Below, in pieces: positions 24,467 through 33,060 of a DNA stretch of 54,645 bases (position 1 is the first letter of the stretch; every line of letters begins with the position of its first letter). This DNA comes from an uncultured Eubacteriales bacterium (lineage in GTDB: Bacteria; Bacillota; Clostridia; Christensenellales; Borkfalkiaceae), in assembly GCA_949747905.1 (NCBI GenBank), contig CATKEF010000046.1, positions 1-54,645 of the forward strand, in the 5' to 3' direction. The notes beneath the pieces are model-generated. The model saw only the letters and a list, made by a program, of their open reading frames with translations. It was not told the origin of the DNA and did no database searches. Position numbers and translations under genes: made by a program.

Positions 24467-26430
24467 TGCCTTTTGCTTTTTGCCAGTTTTTTTCTGAGTT
24501 CGGATATTGCGTCGCGTATTTCTATGGCACGTTCGAAATCAAGCTGTGCCGACGCGACTTTCATCAATGCCTTAAGTTTTTCTATTTCCGCAGGGATATC
24601 CGCAAGTTTAATATCGTCGCCTGCGGATTTTTTGCCCGTAATGCCAATTGAATTTTTGACTTCTTTTATAATGGTTTTCGGAACTATACCGTGCGCGGCG
24701 TTGTATTCCGACTGAATTTTTCTTCTGCGGTTTGTTTCGTCGATAGCGCGTCTCATACTGCCTGTTATCGTGTCGGCATACATTATCACTCTGCCCTCGG
24801 AATTTCTTGCCGCCCTGCCGATAGTCTGGACGAGCGCCGTCTCGCTTCGAAGAAAACCTTCCTTATCCGCGTCGAGTATAGCCACAAGTTTTACTTCGGG
24901 CAGGTCAAGCCCCTCTCTCAAAAGATTTATTCCGCAAAGAACATCGAATTCGCCGCCGCGGAGTCCGTTGATTATATCGATGCGTTCCAAAGCGTCTATA
25001 TCGCTATGCATATACCGCACTTTCAATCCGTGCTCTTTGAGGTAATCGGTAAGATTTTCAGCCATACGCTTAGTCATCGTTGTGACAAGCACTCTGCTAC
25101 CGCTTTTGATAACCTGCTTGATTTCGCCCAACAAATCGTCAATCTGCGTTTTTGTGGGGCGCACGTCGATTTCGGGGTCGACAAGTCCGGTAGGACGAAT
25201 AAGTTGTTCGACTACGTTTCCCGCCTGTTCCATTTCGTACGGAGCGGGCGTTGCGGAAACGCAGATTAGCTGAGGAACTCTCTCGTCGAATTCCTCGAAA
25301 GTCAACGGTCGGTTATCGTATGCGGACTTCAAACGAAAACCGTAGCCAACAAGATTTTCTTTACGGGAACGGTCGCCGTGATACATTGCGCGTATCTGCG
25401 GTATCGTCATATGGCTTTCGTCTATAAAAACAAGAAATTTACCCGCGGGAAAATAATCGAGCAACGTGAAAGAGGGTTCTCCCGGGGAACGTCCGTCGAA
25501 ATATCGGCTGTAATTTTCAACGCCGCTGCAATAGCCTATCTCCCGCATCATTTCCAAGTCATACGTCGTACGCTGTTGCAACCTTTGCGCTTCGAGCAGC
25601 TTGCCGTCGTCACGAAAAGCCTTGACTTCGTCGTGCATATCTCTTTCAATCATCTGCAATGCGGACTGCATTTTATCGTTACCCACGGCATACTGACTTG
25701 CGGGAAATATCAATACGTGTTTCAACTCGGAAATTATATTGCCCGTAAGAGCATCTTCTTCGCATATCCTGTCTATTTCGTCACCGAAAAACTCTACTCG
25801 AACGGCAACTTCGGAATTGCTTGCCGGAAAAATTTCCACGGTGTCTCCGCGAACCCGGAAAGAGGAACGCTGAAAATCGATATCTCTTCTCGCGTACTGT
25901 ATTTCAACAAGTTTTCTCAAAAGCGCATCGCGCTCGATTTCCATACCGGGACGAAGAGAAACCGCAAGACGGAAATACTCTTCGGGCGCACCCAGACCGT
26001 AAATACAGCTGACCGAAGCCACGACGATTACATCCTCGCGTTCGCCAAGCGAACTGGTTGCCGAATTCCTGAGCTTGTCTATCTCGTCGTTCAGGCTCAT
26101 ATCCTTTTCGATATAAGTATCAGTAGACGGTATGTAACTCTCCGGTTGATAATAATCGTAATAAGAAACAAAGTATTCCACGCGGTTTTCGGGAAAAAAC
26201 TCTTTGAACTCGTTACAAAGCTGAGCGGCCAAAGTTTTGTTATGAGCAATAACAAGCGCGGGACGATTGACATTTTTTATCACGTTCGCCATGGTAAACG
26301 TTTTACCGCTTCCCGTTACGCCGACAAGAACCTGAGTACGAATACCGTCAAACACGCCTTCCGTCAGACTTTCGATTGCCTGCGGCTGGTCGCCGGTAGG
26401 TTTAAACTTGGAATGCAATTCGAATTTCAT
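24463..26430 (-). CDS. uvrB: UvrB, excinuclease ABC subunit B
   Basis: 655 residues. Helicase-like damage-verification subunit. Walker [13 protein letters not shown], the beta-hairpin region [12 protein letters not shown], helicase motif DESH, motifs [21 protein letters not shown] and QTIGRAARN, and the C-terminal UVR domain ([15 protein letters not shown]) for UvrC contact. The ATG at 26430 has no Shine-Dalgarno sequence; TATAAT ends 11 nt before it, so the mRNA is nearly or fully leaderless. No LexA box was seen. Confidence 0.98.
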   Translation of the reverse strand: MKFELHSKFKPTGDQPQAIESLTEGVFDGIRTQVLVGVTGSGKTFTMANVIKNVNRPALVIAHNKTLAAQLCNEFKEFFPENRVEYFVSYYDYYQPESYIPSTDTYIEKDMSLNDEIDKLRNSATSSLGEREDVIVVASVSCIYGLGAPEEYFRLAVSLRPGMEIERDALLRKLVEIQYARRDIDFQRSSFRVRGDTVEIFPASNSEVAVRVEFFGDEIDRICEEDALTGNIISELKHVLIFPASQYAVGNDKMQSALQMIERDMHDEVKAFRDDGKLLEAQRLQQRTTYDLEMMREIGYCSGVENYSRYFDGRSPGEPSFTLLDYFPAGKFLVFIDESHMTIPQIRAMYHGDRSRKENLVGYGFRLKSAYDNRPLTFEEFDERVPQLICVSATPAPYEMEQAGNVVEQLIRPTGLVDPEIDVRPTKTQIDDLLGEIKQVIKSGSRVLVTTMTKRMAENLTDYLKEHGLKVRYMHSDIDALERIDIINGLRGGEFDVLCGINLLREGLDLPEVKLVAILDADKEGFLRSETALVQTIGRAARNSEGRVIMYADTITGSMRRAIDETNRRRKIQSEYNAAHGIVPKTIIKEVKNSIGITGKKSAGDDIKLADIPAEIEKLKALMKVASAQLDFERAIEIRDAISELRKKLAKSKRQ

Positions 26431-26441
26431 AAACTAATCAA

Positions 26442-26470
26442 ATTATACCCCTTTTACGCCGTTTATACAA
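26442..26470 (-). promoter_or_regulatory. Promoter of uvrBA (leaderless candidate)
   Basis: TTGTAT (26465-26470), 17-nt spacer, TATAAT (26442-26447). The transcription start should lie about 5 nt before ATG 26430. The AAAAGGGG in the spacer is too far from the ATG to serve as a ribosome binding site. Confidence 0.65.
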
Positions 26471-26477
26471 CAAAATA

Positions 26478-26492
26478 GCGACAGCCCGTCGC
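26478..26492 (-). terminator. Weak terminator of the DUF1893 operon
   Basis: GCGAC pairs with GTCGC around a 5-nt loop; TATTTTGTTG follows on the minus strand, just before the uvrB promoter. Confidence 0.4.
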
Positions 26493-26536
26493 AATGAAAA
26501 AGACTTTCGCTATTTCTGAAAAATTTAAACATATGT

Positions 26537-26950
26537 TTATTTGTTCCGTTTACCTGCTTTTTCCCTGAGAACGGCGAACGCCTCTTCAGGAAAATTTACA
26601 TCGGCAACAGCAATCTCCATAGGACAAATTCCGTCACCCTTTCTGTTGATTATTTTATCGGTCAACACCGAATACGAGACGTTTATACCGTAAGCAAGCA
26701 ATACTCTTTCTGCCGCTACCGAAAGCACCTCTGCATAAACTTCGGCAACGCCCATATGCGCGTATAACAGCGCAGCCGCTTTTCCCACTATTTTATCCGC
26801 GGCAAAACAGCCTTTGAAATTTTTTCCGCTCTCTATAAGTTCTATGAGCGGAGCTATACCGCGTCCGCAACTTACAACCGTTTCGCCGTTACCCGTTATG
26901 ACCAACGAGTATCCGCCCGCTTGAAATATTTCCTTTGCGGATTTACACAT
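26537..26950 (-). CDS. DUF1893-domain protein
   Basis: 137 residues. The start (SLVITGNGETVVSCGRGIAPLIEL), the central DKIVGKAAALLYAHMGVAEVYAEVLS and the ICPMEIAV end match DUF1893, a small cytoplasmic domain of unknown function. Conserved cysteines occur at about 2, 28, 48 and 113. Its start overlaps the end of the S-component gene by 8 nt, so it is the last gene of a three-gene operon; a link to the transported substrate is only inferred. Confidence 0.85.
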   Translation of the reverse strand: MCKSAKEIFQAGGYSLVITGNGETVVSCGRGIAPLIELIESGKNFKGCFAADKIVGKAAALLYAHMGVAEVYAEVLSVAAERVLLAYGINVSYSVLTDKIINRKGDGICPMEIAVADVNFPEEAFAVLREKAGKRNK

Positions 26951-27512
26951 TTTCTTTCACGCGTTTAAGAGCTTTTACCAGTATGATAATCAATAGAGGA
27001 ACAACCGCGACCTGAATGTAAAGACCTGTAAGCCCCGTTTCCAACGAAGCTGCTATATCTCCGATTTCGCCGCCGGCAATAAGATTGCCGATAAAATAAA
27101 CCGCTCTTCCCGATAACTGAGCAAAAATTACCGCAGGGAAAGCAAGCCATTCGTTTTTAAAAATTTTTTCCGAAAATATTCCGCCGATAAGTCCGAAAAC
27201 CGCAAGTTCGGAAACCATAAAAGGCAGTCTGTCAACCGCGGGCATGGCGCTGCCGAGAACTGCGGAAGTAAAAGCAAGACTTATTACGGGAGAAATTATT
27301 CCGATGCAAAGCCCCCACTTCCAGCCGAGAATGCACCCTGCAAGAAGAACGGGAGCATACATAGGAAGATAAACCGCGCCTGCCGCAGTCCCGCCGATTA
27401 TATGCGCAAGTTGCGGCAAAGAAACGGCAAGTACAATCATCAAAATGGAAACAGCGCATTTCAGCGATATTTTAAACGCAAACGAACGTCCCTTTATTAT
27501 ATTTTCCAACAT
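26943..27512 (-). CDS. ECF transporter S component (substrate unknown)
   Basis: 189 residues with about five to six hydrophobic helices, the size and layout of an energy-coupling-factor substrate-binding S component, including an N-terminal basic start and the HIIGG.AAGAVYLPMYAPVLLAG region. ATG 27512 is chosen: TGAGG lies upstream, and a longer frame would overlap the DUF362 gene by more than 50 nt. It would work with shared EcfA/EcfT subunits encoded elsewhere. Vitamins or nucleobases are the usual cargo; no riboswitch is present to tell which. Confidence 0.8.
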   Translation of the reverse strand: MLENIIKGRSFAFKISLKCAVSILMIVLAVSLPQLAHIIGGTAAGAVYLPMYAPVLLAGCILGWKWGLCIGIISPVISLAFTSAVLGSAMPAVDRLPFMVSELAVFGLIGGIFSEKIFKNEWLAFPAVIFAQLSGRAVYFIGNLIAGGEIGDIAASLETGLTGLYIQVAVVPLLIIILVKALKRVKENV

Positions 27513-27522
27513 ATCAAAAACC

Positions 27523-28392
27523 TCATTCAATTTCAATAAGTTCGTATTCTTTCGAACCTGCTCCGAGTTCCGCCGCAGCATCTATAGTGTGCACGCCGTT
27601 ACGGCTCTCTACGCGTTCGAGAAAATGTTTCTGTCCGGGGTCGTCCTCGGCGGCATACACCAAATCGATACAAGCCATATCTATTGCAACGGGGTCGTCG
27701 GATATAAGTATTCCTATATCCTTTATGCAAGGGTCTTCCGCCACCGCGCAGCAATCGCAATCGACGGACATATTTTTCATTACGTTGACATATACCGCAT
27801 TGCCCTTGAAATATCTGACAATCGAAAGAGCGGCGTCCGCCATAGACTCAAGAAAAGAATCGTGGTCGGAAGTCCAAATCTTTTCAGGGTCGCCCGCGCC
27901 GTGTATATACGCTTTACCGTAGGACGACGCAATTCCTATTGCAAGCTGTTTCAAAGCGCCGCCGTAGCCGCCCATAGGATGCCCTTTGAAATGAGACAGC
28001 ACGAGAACGGAATCGTAATCGGCGAGATTTTTTCCGACGTAATTTTTTTTGATAACTCTACCGTCGGGGATATCCAGAACCATATCGGGACCTTCGGCGT
28101 CGAGTAAATCAACGTCGAAATACTCCGTCCAACCGTGAAGTTTCAAAGTTTTCAGATGTTTTTCGGTTGTATTGCGCTCCCCTTCATATGCGGTATTGCA
28201 TTCTACCACCGTCCCTCCGACCTCTTCGATTATGGGTTTCCAAAAATCGGGTTTGAGGAAGTTCTGATTACCTACCTCGCCCGAATGCAGTTTTACCGCA
28301 ACTTTGCCCTTTAATTCCTTGCCTAGCATTTTATACATATGCGCAACCGATTCGGGCGTTATAGTTCGGGAAAAATACACTTTAGATTTCAT
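27523..28392 (-). CDS. DUF362-domain protein
   Basis: 289 residues. Typical DUF362 features are VAVKLHSGEVGNQNFLKP at the start, SHFKGHPMGGYGGALKQLAIG in the middle and SDDPVAIDMACIDLV near the end. A cysteine group in VDCDCCAVAEDPC (about 199-211) could bind metal or an iron-sulfur centre; the C-terminal 2[4Fe-4S] ferredoxin domain of many relatives is absent. AAAGGAG precedes the ATG. It is first in the operon with the S component and DUF1893 protein. Function unknown. Confidence 0.88.
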   Translation of the reverse strand: MKSKVYFSRTITPESVAHMYKMLGKELKGKVAVKLHSGEVGNQNFLKPDFWKPIIEEVGGTVVECNTAYEGERNTTEKHLKTLKLHGWTEYFDVDLLDAEGPDMVLDIPDGRVIKKNYVGKNLADYDSVLVLSHFKGHPMGGYGGALKQLAIGIASSYGKAYIHGAGDPEKIWTSDHDSFLESMADAALSIVRYFKGNAVYVNVMKNMSVDCDCCAVAEDPCIKDIGILISDDPVAIDMACIDLVYAAEDDPGQKHFLERVESRNGVHTIDAAAELGAGSKEYELIEIE

Positions 28393-28464
28393 AAATTATT
28401 CTCCTTTCCATAAATTTTACCAAAAAACGGCAATTTTGTCAATGCCTTTGTCAAAAACAGAACA

Positions 28465-28494
28465 ACTGCCCGTCCGAAACCTCGGACGGGCAGT
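28465..28494 (-). terminator. Terminator of pnp
   Basis: ACTGCCCGTCCGA pairs perfectly with TCGGACGGGCAGT around AACC; TGTTCTGTTTTTG follows on the minus strand. Confidence 0.75.
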
Positions 28495-28507
28495 ATTCGA
28501 ATTATTT

Positions 28508-30601
28508 TCAGTTCATTTTTTCAAGCAATTTGAGGTCTATTCCCTTATCGCCGATTTTTATTATTTCAACTTTAACGGTATCGCCGATTTTAACTACGTC
28601 TTCGACTTTCTCCACACGCTTGTCCGAAAGTTTGGAAATGTGTATCATTCCGTCTTTTCCGGGAGCAAATTCCACGAACGCACCGAAAGTAAGAATTCTC
28701 ACGACCGTACCCACATACATATCGCCGACTTCGGGGTCGCGCGCAATGCTGAGAACAATCGCTTTGGCTCTCTCGGCATTTTCAACTGGTCCGACGCAAG
28801 CAATATATCCTCTTCCGCTGTCGTCGTCGTTGAATTCGATTTCCGTACCGGTCTCTTCCATTATCTTCTTAATCACGCAGCCCTGCTTTCCGATGACGTC
28901 GCCGATTTTCTCGGGGTCGATTTCAAAGCTAACAATCTTCGGAGCATAATCCGAAAGTTTGGGGGCGACTTGGGGAACGCATTCAAGCATTTTGGAGAGA
29001 ATAAACTGTCTGCCCTCGTTTGCCTGCTCGATAGCCGTATGCATTATCTCTTCGGAAATGCCTTTGATTTTTATATCCATCTGAATTGCGGTTATACCTT
29101 TTTCCGTACCCGCAACTTTGAAGTCCATATCGCCGAGGAAATCTTCCAGCCCCTGAATGTCGGTAAGAACTTTGAACTCTCCTGTTTCCTGATTTTTAAT
29201 CAAACCCATTGCAACGCCCGCTACCGGAGCCTTTATGGGAACGCCGGCATTCATAAGCGCCATAGTGGAACCGCAGACGGAAGCCATAGACGAAGAACCG
29301 TTGGAGGAAGTTATATCGTTAACCACTCTTATCGCATAAGGGAAACTTACTTCATCGGGAATTACGGGAACGAGCGCGCGTTCCGCAAGCGCACCGTGAC
29401 CTATTTCGCGTCTGCCGGGAGAACGAAGCGCCTTTGCTTCGCCCGTGCAGTAACCGGGGAAATTATACTGGTGCATATATCTTTTCGAAGTTTCTTCGTC
29501 AAGACCTTCAAGGCGCTGAGCCTCTCCGAGCATACCCAAAGTACAGCTGGTAAGAGTCTGAGTCTGACCTCTCGTAAATACGGCGGAACCGTGAACGCGG
29601 GGGAGAATTCCGCTCTCGCACCATATGGGACGAACGTCTTTGAGTCCTCTGCCGTCCGGACGAATACCTTTGTCGAAAATCTTTGCGCGTACTTTTTCTT
29701 TGGTGAGATAATAGAGGCTGTCCTTTATCTCGCGGGTATTCTCGGGATAAATGTCCGCAAAATGCTCTAACACTTCCTTTTCGGCAGCGTTCTGACGAAC
29801 TTCCCTTTCCTTTCTGTCAAAAGTATCTATCGCGTAATCGATTTTTGCGGCGGCATATTCTCTTACAGCTTTGTCAAGCTCTTCGGGAATATGGTAAAGC
29901 TCTATTTCAAGTTTTTTCTTTCCGACTTCGGGAACGATTTTCTCCTCGATGAAGGCGCAGATTTTTTTGATTTCTTCGTGACCGAACATTATCGCGCCGA
30001 CCATCTGGTCGTTAGTCACTTCGTCGGCACCCGCTTCAATCATCAATATCGCATCCTTTGTGCCCGCAAGATTAAGATGAATAGCGCTCTTTTCTCTCTG
30101 TGCAAGGTCGGGATTGATAACGTATTTGCCGTCAACCATACCGACAACAACCGAACCGGTAGGCCCTGCCCAGGGAATATCGGATATCGCTATAGCTATG
30201 GATGAACCGAGCATTGCGAGAGGCTCGGGCGAAACGTCGGGTTCGACCGAAAGAGCCTGAGCAGTTACCACTACGTCGTTAAAAAGCCCTTTGGGGAATA
30301 AAGGACGGAGCGGACGGTCGATAAGTCTCGCCGTAAGGATAGCCTTATCGCTTGCTCTGCCTTCGCGCTTTTTGAAGCCGCCCGGAATTTTACCGATTGA
30401 ATACATCTTCTCTTCGTAATCAACCTGCAAAGGGAAAAAGTCCATTCCGTCACGCGGCGCCGCCGACATACATACGGAAACCATAACCGCCGTTTCCCCG
30501 CATCTTACAAGACACGAGCCGTTGGTTTGCTCCGCATATTTGCCCGTTTCGACGGTGACTTCTCTTCCGCCGATTTCAAGTGTAAATTTTTTGTAATTCA
30601 T
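28508..30601 (-). CDS. pnp: Polynucleotide phosphorylase
   Basis: 697 residues from ATG 30601, chosen for its AAGGAG site. The 3'-5' phosphorolytic exoribonuclease of RNA turnover. Two RNase PH domains flank an all-helical linker: the first ends near DEVTNDQM; the second starts at IFDKGIRPDGRGLKDVRPI and has FTRGQTQTL. KH domain GKQGCVIKKIMEETG (about 570-585) and S1 domain VGDMYVGTVVRILTFGAFVEF (about 622 onward) complete the protein. It follows rpsO, the classic bacterial gene pair. Confidence 0.98.
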   Translation of the reverse strand: MNYKKFTLEIGGREVTVETGKYAEQTNGSCLVRCGETAVMVSVCMSAAPRDGMDFFPLQVDYEEKMYSIGKIPGGFKKREGRASDKAILTARLIDRPLRPLFPKGLFNDVVVTAQALSVEPDVSPEPLAMLGSSIAIAISDIPWAGPTGSVVVGMVDGKYVINPDLAQREKSAIHLNLAGTKDAILMIEAGADEVTNDQMVGAIMFGHEEIKKICAFIEEKIVPEVGKKKLEIELYHIPEELDKAVREYAAAKIDYAIDTFDRKEREVRQNAAEKEVLEHFADIYPENTREIKDSLYYLTKEKVRAKIFDKGIRPDGRGLKDVRPIWCESGILPRVHGSAVFTRGQTQTLTSCTLGMLGEAQRLEGLDEETSKRYMHQYNFPGYCTGEAKALRSPGRREIGHGALAERALVPVIPDEVSFPYAIRVVNDITSSNGSSSMASVCGSTMALMNAGVPIKAPVAGVAMGLIKNQETGEFKVLTDIQGLEDFLGDMDFKVAGTEKGITAIQMDIKIKGISEEIMHTAIEQANEGRQFILSKMLECVPQVAPKLSDYAPKIVSFEIDPEKIGDVIGKQGCVIKKIMEETGTEIEFNDDDSGRGYIACVGPVENAERAKAIVLSIARDPEVGDMYVGTVVRILTFGAFVEFAPGKDGMIHISKLSDKRVEKVEDVVKIGDTVKVEIIKIGDKGIDLKLLEKMN

Positions 30602-30660
30602 TTCCTGTTCTCCTTTTCTGTTCTTGTGCCCGCAACGCCCGTTACGGACTGATGTCAAGA

Positions 30661-30691
30661 AAAAATGAGCGAGTTAAAATAAGCCCGCTCA
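30661..30691 (-). terminator. Terminator or attenuator between rpsO and pnp
   Basis: TGAGCG pairs with CGCTCA around a 14-nt loop, followed by TTTTTTC on the minus strand. Partial read-through would couple rpsO and pnp. Confidence 0.65.
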
Positions 30692-30703
30692 GATTTTTCC
30701 AAA

Positions 30704-30958
30704 TTACTTTCTAAGATTCAACGCCGCAACAATTGCACGGTATCTTTCAATGTCCGTACTTTTGAGATAATCCAAAAGTCCGCGACGACGACCAACCATT
30801 TTAAGAAGTCCGCGACGTGAATGATTATCGTGAATATGCGTTTTAAGATGCTCGATGAGGTGATTGATTCTTTCCGTAAGAAGCGCAATCTGCACTTCGG
30901 GCGAACCGGTATCCCCTTCTTTTAAAGCATACTTGGCAATGATTTCCGATTTTTCCAT
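30704..30958 (-). CDS. rpsO: 30S ribosomal protein S15
   Basis: 84 residues from ATG 30958, which has an AGGAGG site. S15 features are intact: [27 protein letters not shown], then [21 protein letters not shown]. It is a primary 16S rRNA binder in the small-subunit platform. A longer frame back to 31018 lacks a good start and is not supported. Confidence 0.98.
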   Translation of the reverse strand: MEKSEIIAKYALKEGDTGSPEVQIALLTERINHLIEHLKTHIHDNHSRRGLLKMVGRRRGLLDYLKSTDIERYRAIVAALNLRK

Positions 30959-31032
30959 TTCAATTATCCTCCTATGGAATATTTGCGGGAAACAAAGACG
31001 GGCGTCGAGTATTCGCACCTCTTTGTAACCGT

Positions 31033-31070
31033 AACGATATTATTTTAACATATCGTTTTGAAAATAGCAA
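31033..31070 (-). promoter_or_regulatory. Promoter of rpsO with a dyad around the -10
   Basis: TTGCTA (31065-31070), 17-nt spacer, TAAAAT (31042-31047), giving a leader of about 75 nt. A perfect 8-bp inverted repeat, AACGATAT (31033-31040) and ATATCGTT (31050-31057), brackets the -10 and could be an operator. Confidence 0.55.
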
Positions 31071-32447
31071 TTAATTTGAAGCCGTTCTGCCGAAAAGTTT
31101 TATTCTTTCTTCCATAAGTCTGTCGCACTTATTTATATAACTCGGTATATCCTTTGGCGCAGCATGACGTTCAATGCGGTCTTCTTCGCCATAATATTTT
31201 TTTGAGATTGCGTTCGCTCCTACGGCTATGTTGTCGGAGATTTCCTCCATCACGTCTATATTGTACACGCACGCCTTGCCTTTTTTCGTCCAGCCCGTAT
31301 TTTCCAGACCTCCCGCCTGATATTTCTGACGATACAGATAGTAAGGTTCATATCCCGCAGCAGTAAGTTTCTCTCTGGAACTCGCTATCATATCCGCGAC
31401 GCCCGCAATTTCTAATTTTTTTACTTCCTCTTTAAGTTTTGCCCCCGATTTTAACGAGAGAGTATGCACGGTTATATTTGCAGGCGCAAGAGATATTGCC
31501 GTATCGAGCGATTTTTCGAAGTCCTGCACGCTTTCGTCCGCAAGCCCCGCAATCAAATCGAGATTAATATCGAAACCGAATTTATCGGCGCCCTCGTATG
31601 CTTTTAGAGTCTGCGCGGCGGTATGTTTTCTGCCTATCTTTTCAAGCGTCCTATCGTTAAACGACTGAGGATTCACACATATACGCGTGACGCCGTTATC
31701 CTTGGAAAGTTTCAGCTTATCCTCCGTAAATACATCGGGCCTGCCCGCCTCTACCGTATACTCGGCTTTATGGTCATAAAATGCGTTAATCGCAGCATAT
31801 ACCGAGGTCAACTGAGAAATATTCAGTACGAACGGCGTGCCTCCGCCTATATATACGCTACGCAAATTTTTTATAAAAGGCTTAATGCCGTAAAGTTCTT
31901 TCACGAGGCATTTTAAATAATCTTCCAACAAATATTCCGTAGTTTTCAAAGGCGCTGTTATAAACGAACAATAGTCGCATTTTGTAGGACAGAACGGAAT
32001 GCTCACAAAAACATCCTGACCGCCTTTTTTATAAAGCCCCTTTTGCGCACGGAGAATGGCTTCTATAAGTTCGGTGTTTTCCTCACCGACGCAGAGTTTA
32101 TTGAAAAGCTCTTTGAAATCCCGACCCGCGTTAATCTCCGCATACGCAAGTTTGGTAGGTCTGATTCCCGTAAGAGCACCCCAGGGCAAACTAAGATTTT
32201 TCGCGTCCGAAAGCACCTTGTAAAAAGCGAGCTTGCACGCGCGCTTTGCAAGCCGCTTGAAAATAAGCTCGTTTTCGGCTTTGTATTCTTCTTCGAAGTC
32301 GTAGAAATTACCCCGATATTCAATGGAATTGAAAAATTTTCCGCATGCTGCCGAAAAATAATGAGTAAAATCTTCTTCTTCCGCGCCAAACATACGCAGA
32401 ACATCCATAATTTCGGCCCGCAGATATTCTATATTGGTTGAAAGCAT
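31071..32447 (-). CDS. hemZ: HemZ-like coproporphyrinogen dehydrogenase, radical SAM
   Basis: 458 residues. The radical-SAM cluster motif is CPTKCDYCSF (about residues 152-161), followed by GGGTPFVLN, NPQSFNDRTLEKIGRKHT and DLIAGLADE, as in the HemN/HemZ group. The N-terminal 150 residues, including PWGALTGIRPTKLAYAEI, are characteristic of HemZ. It is thought to oxidise coproporphyrinogen III anaerobically, although some Clostridia keep hemZ without a full heme pathway. AAAGGA precedes the ATG. It is last in the recJ-relA-MBL-hemZ run. Confidence 0.9.
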   Translation of the reverse strand: MLSTNIEYLRAEIMDVLRMFGAEEEDFTHYFSAACGKFFNSIEYRGNFYDFEEEYKAENELIFKRLAKRACKLAFYKVLSDAKNLSLPWGALTGIRPTKLAYAEINAGRDFKELFNKLCVGEENTELIEAILRAQKGLYKKGGQDVFVSIPFCPTKCDYCSFITAPLKTTEYLLEDYLKCLVKELYGIKPFIKNLRSVYIGGGTPFVLNISQLTSVYAAINAFYDHKAEYTVEAGRPDVFTEDKLKLSKDNGVTRICVNPQSFNDRTLEKIGRKHTAAQTLKAYEGADKFGFDINLDLIAGLADESVQDFEKSLDTAISLAPANITVHTLSLKSGAKLKEEVKKLEIAGVADMIASSREKLTAAGYEPYYLYRQKYQAGGLENTGWTKKGKACVYNIDVMEEISDNIAVGANAISKKYYGEEDRIERHAAPKDIPSYINKCDRLMEERIKLFGRTASN

Positions 32448-33055
32448 TATTTTTCCTTTATAAAAGCGTTATATTTTCTCTCGTGCTCCAACGAAGAATC
32501 GTCCCCGTGTCCGCAATAAATTTTAAAGTCCCCGTTCATTTTATAAAGTTTCCCGACGCTTTCGACTAGTTCTCTTCCGCTGCCAGTGGGTAAATCCGTT
32601 CTCCCCACGCTTTCTAAAAACAGAGTATCTCCGCTGAATATGTTTCGTTCGGTTATATAACACATACTTCCAGCGCTATGCCCCGAAGTACGGACGGCTT
32701 TGAAGAAGATTCCGCAAAGAGTGAATTCTTCACCGTCCGAAAAAGTTCTGCTTACAGAAAATTCCGCGACGTCCTCCCATCCGAACATATCCGAATATAT
32801 GCCGCTTAAAATCAGCCCTTTTTCATGTTCACCGCAGCATATTACCGCCCCTTTCTCCTGCAATACCGCACAACCGCCGGTATGGTCAAAATGACCGTGA
32901 GTGAGCAAAACGTACCTGCAACATAAACCGTTTTCTGACAAGATATCGGCAATTCGCGGCTGAGCCGCGTCTATGACGACGGCGTTTTTCCCGTCCTCCG
33001 TAAGTATATAAGAATTGCTTGCAAAACCCGAAGGGGAAACTTTTATTATTCTCAT
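32447..33055 (-). CDS. Metallo-beta-lactamase-fold hydrolase (GloB-like)
   Basis: 202 residues. The metal site is THGHFDHTGG (HxHxDH, about residues 52-61), followed by HSAGS, FSGDTLF and the final His in YCGHGDD. Length and motifs fit the short glyoxalase-II-like hydrolases (YcbL type), which hydrolyse small thioesters. The ATG has no clear ribosome site, lies 5 nt after relA and overlaps hemZ by 1 nt, so its translation is probably coupled. Confidence 0.9.
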   Translation of the reverse strand: MRIIKVSPSGFASNSYILTEDGKNAVVIDAAQPRIADILSENGLCCRYVLLTHGHFDHTGGCAVLQEKGAVICCGEHEKGLILSGIYSDMFGWEDVAEFSVSRTFSDGEEFTLCGIFFKAVRTSGHSAGSMCYITERNIFSGDTLFLESVGRTDLPTGSGRELVESVGKLYKMNGDFKIYCGHGDDSSLEHERKYNAFIKEK

Positions 33056-33060
33056 ATCAA

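Noticed and set aside
26943..27581. Longer start for the ECF S component
   Set aside because: It would overlap the DUF362 gene by more than 50 nt; ATG 27512 has a ribosome site and begins before the first membrane helix.
28304..29770. Long plus-strand frame (488 codons) opposite pnp
   Set aside because: Antisense shadow of a well-conserved gene, caused by codon bias; no motifs or ribosome site. The same applies to the long frames opposite rlmI (9706-10881), uvrB (25378-26478) and the cysteine-module gene (51562-52611).
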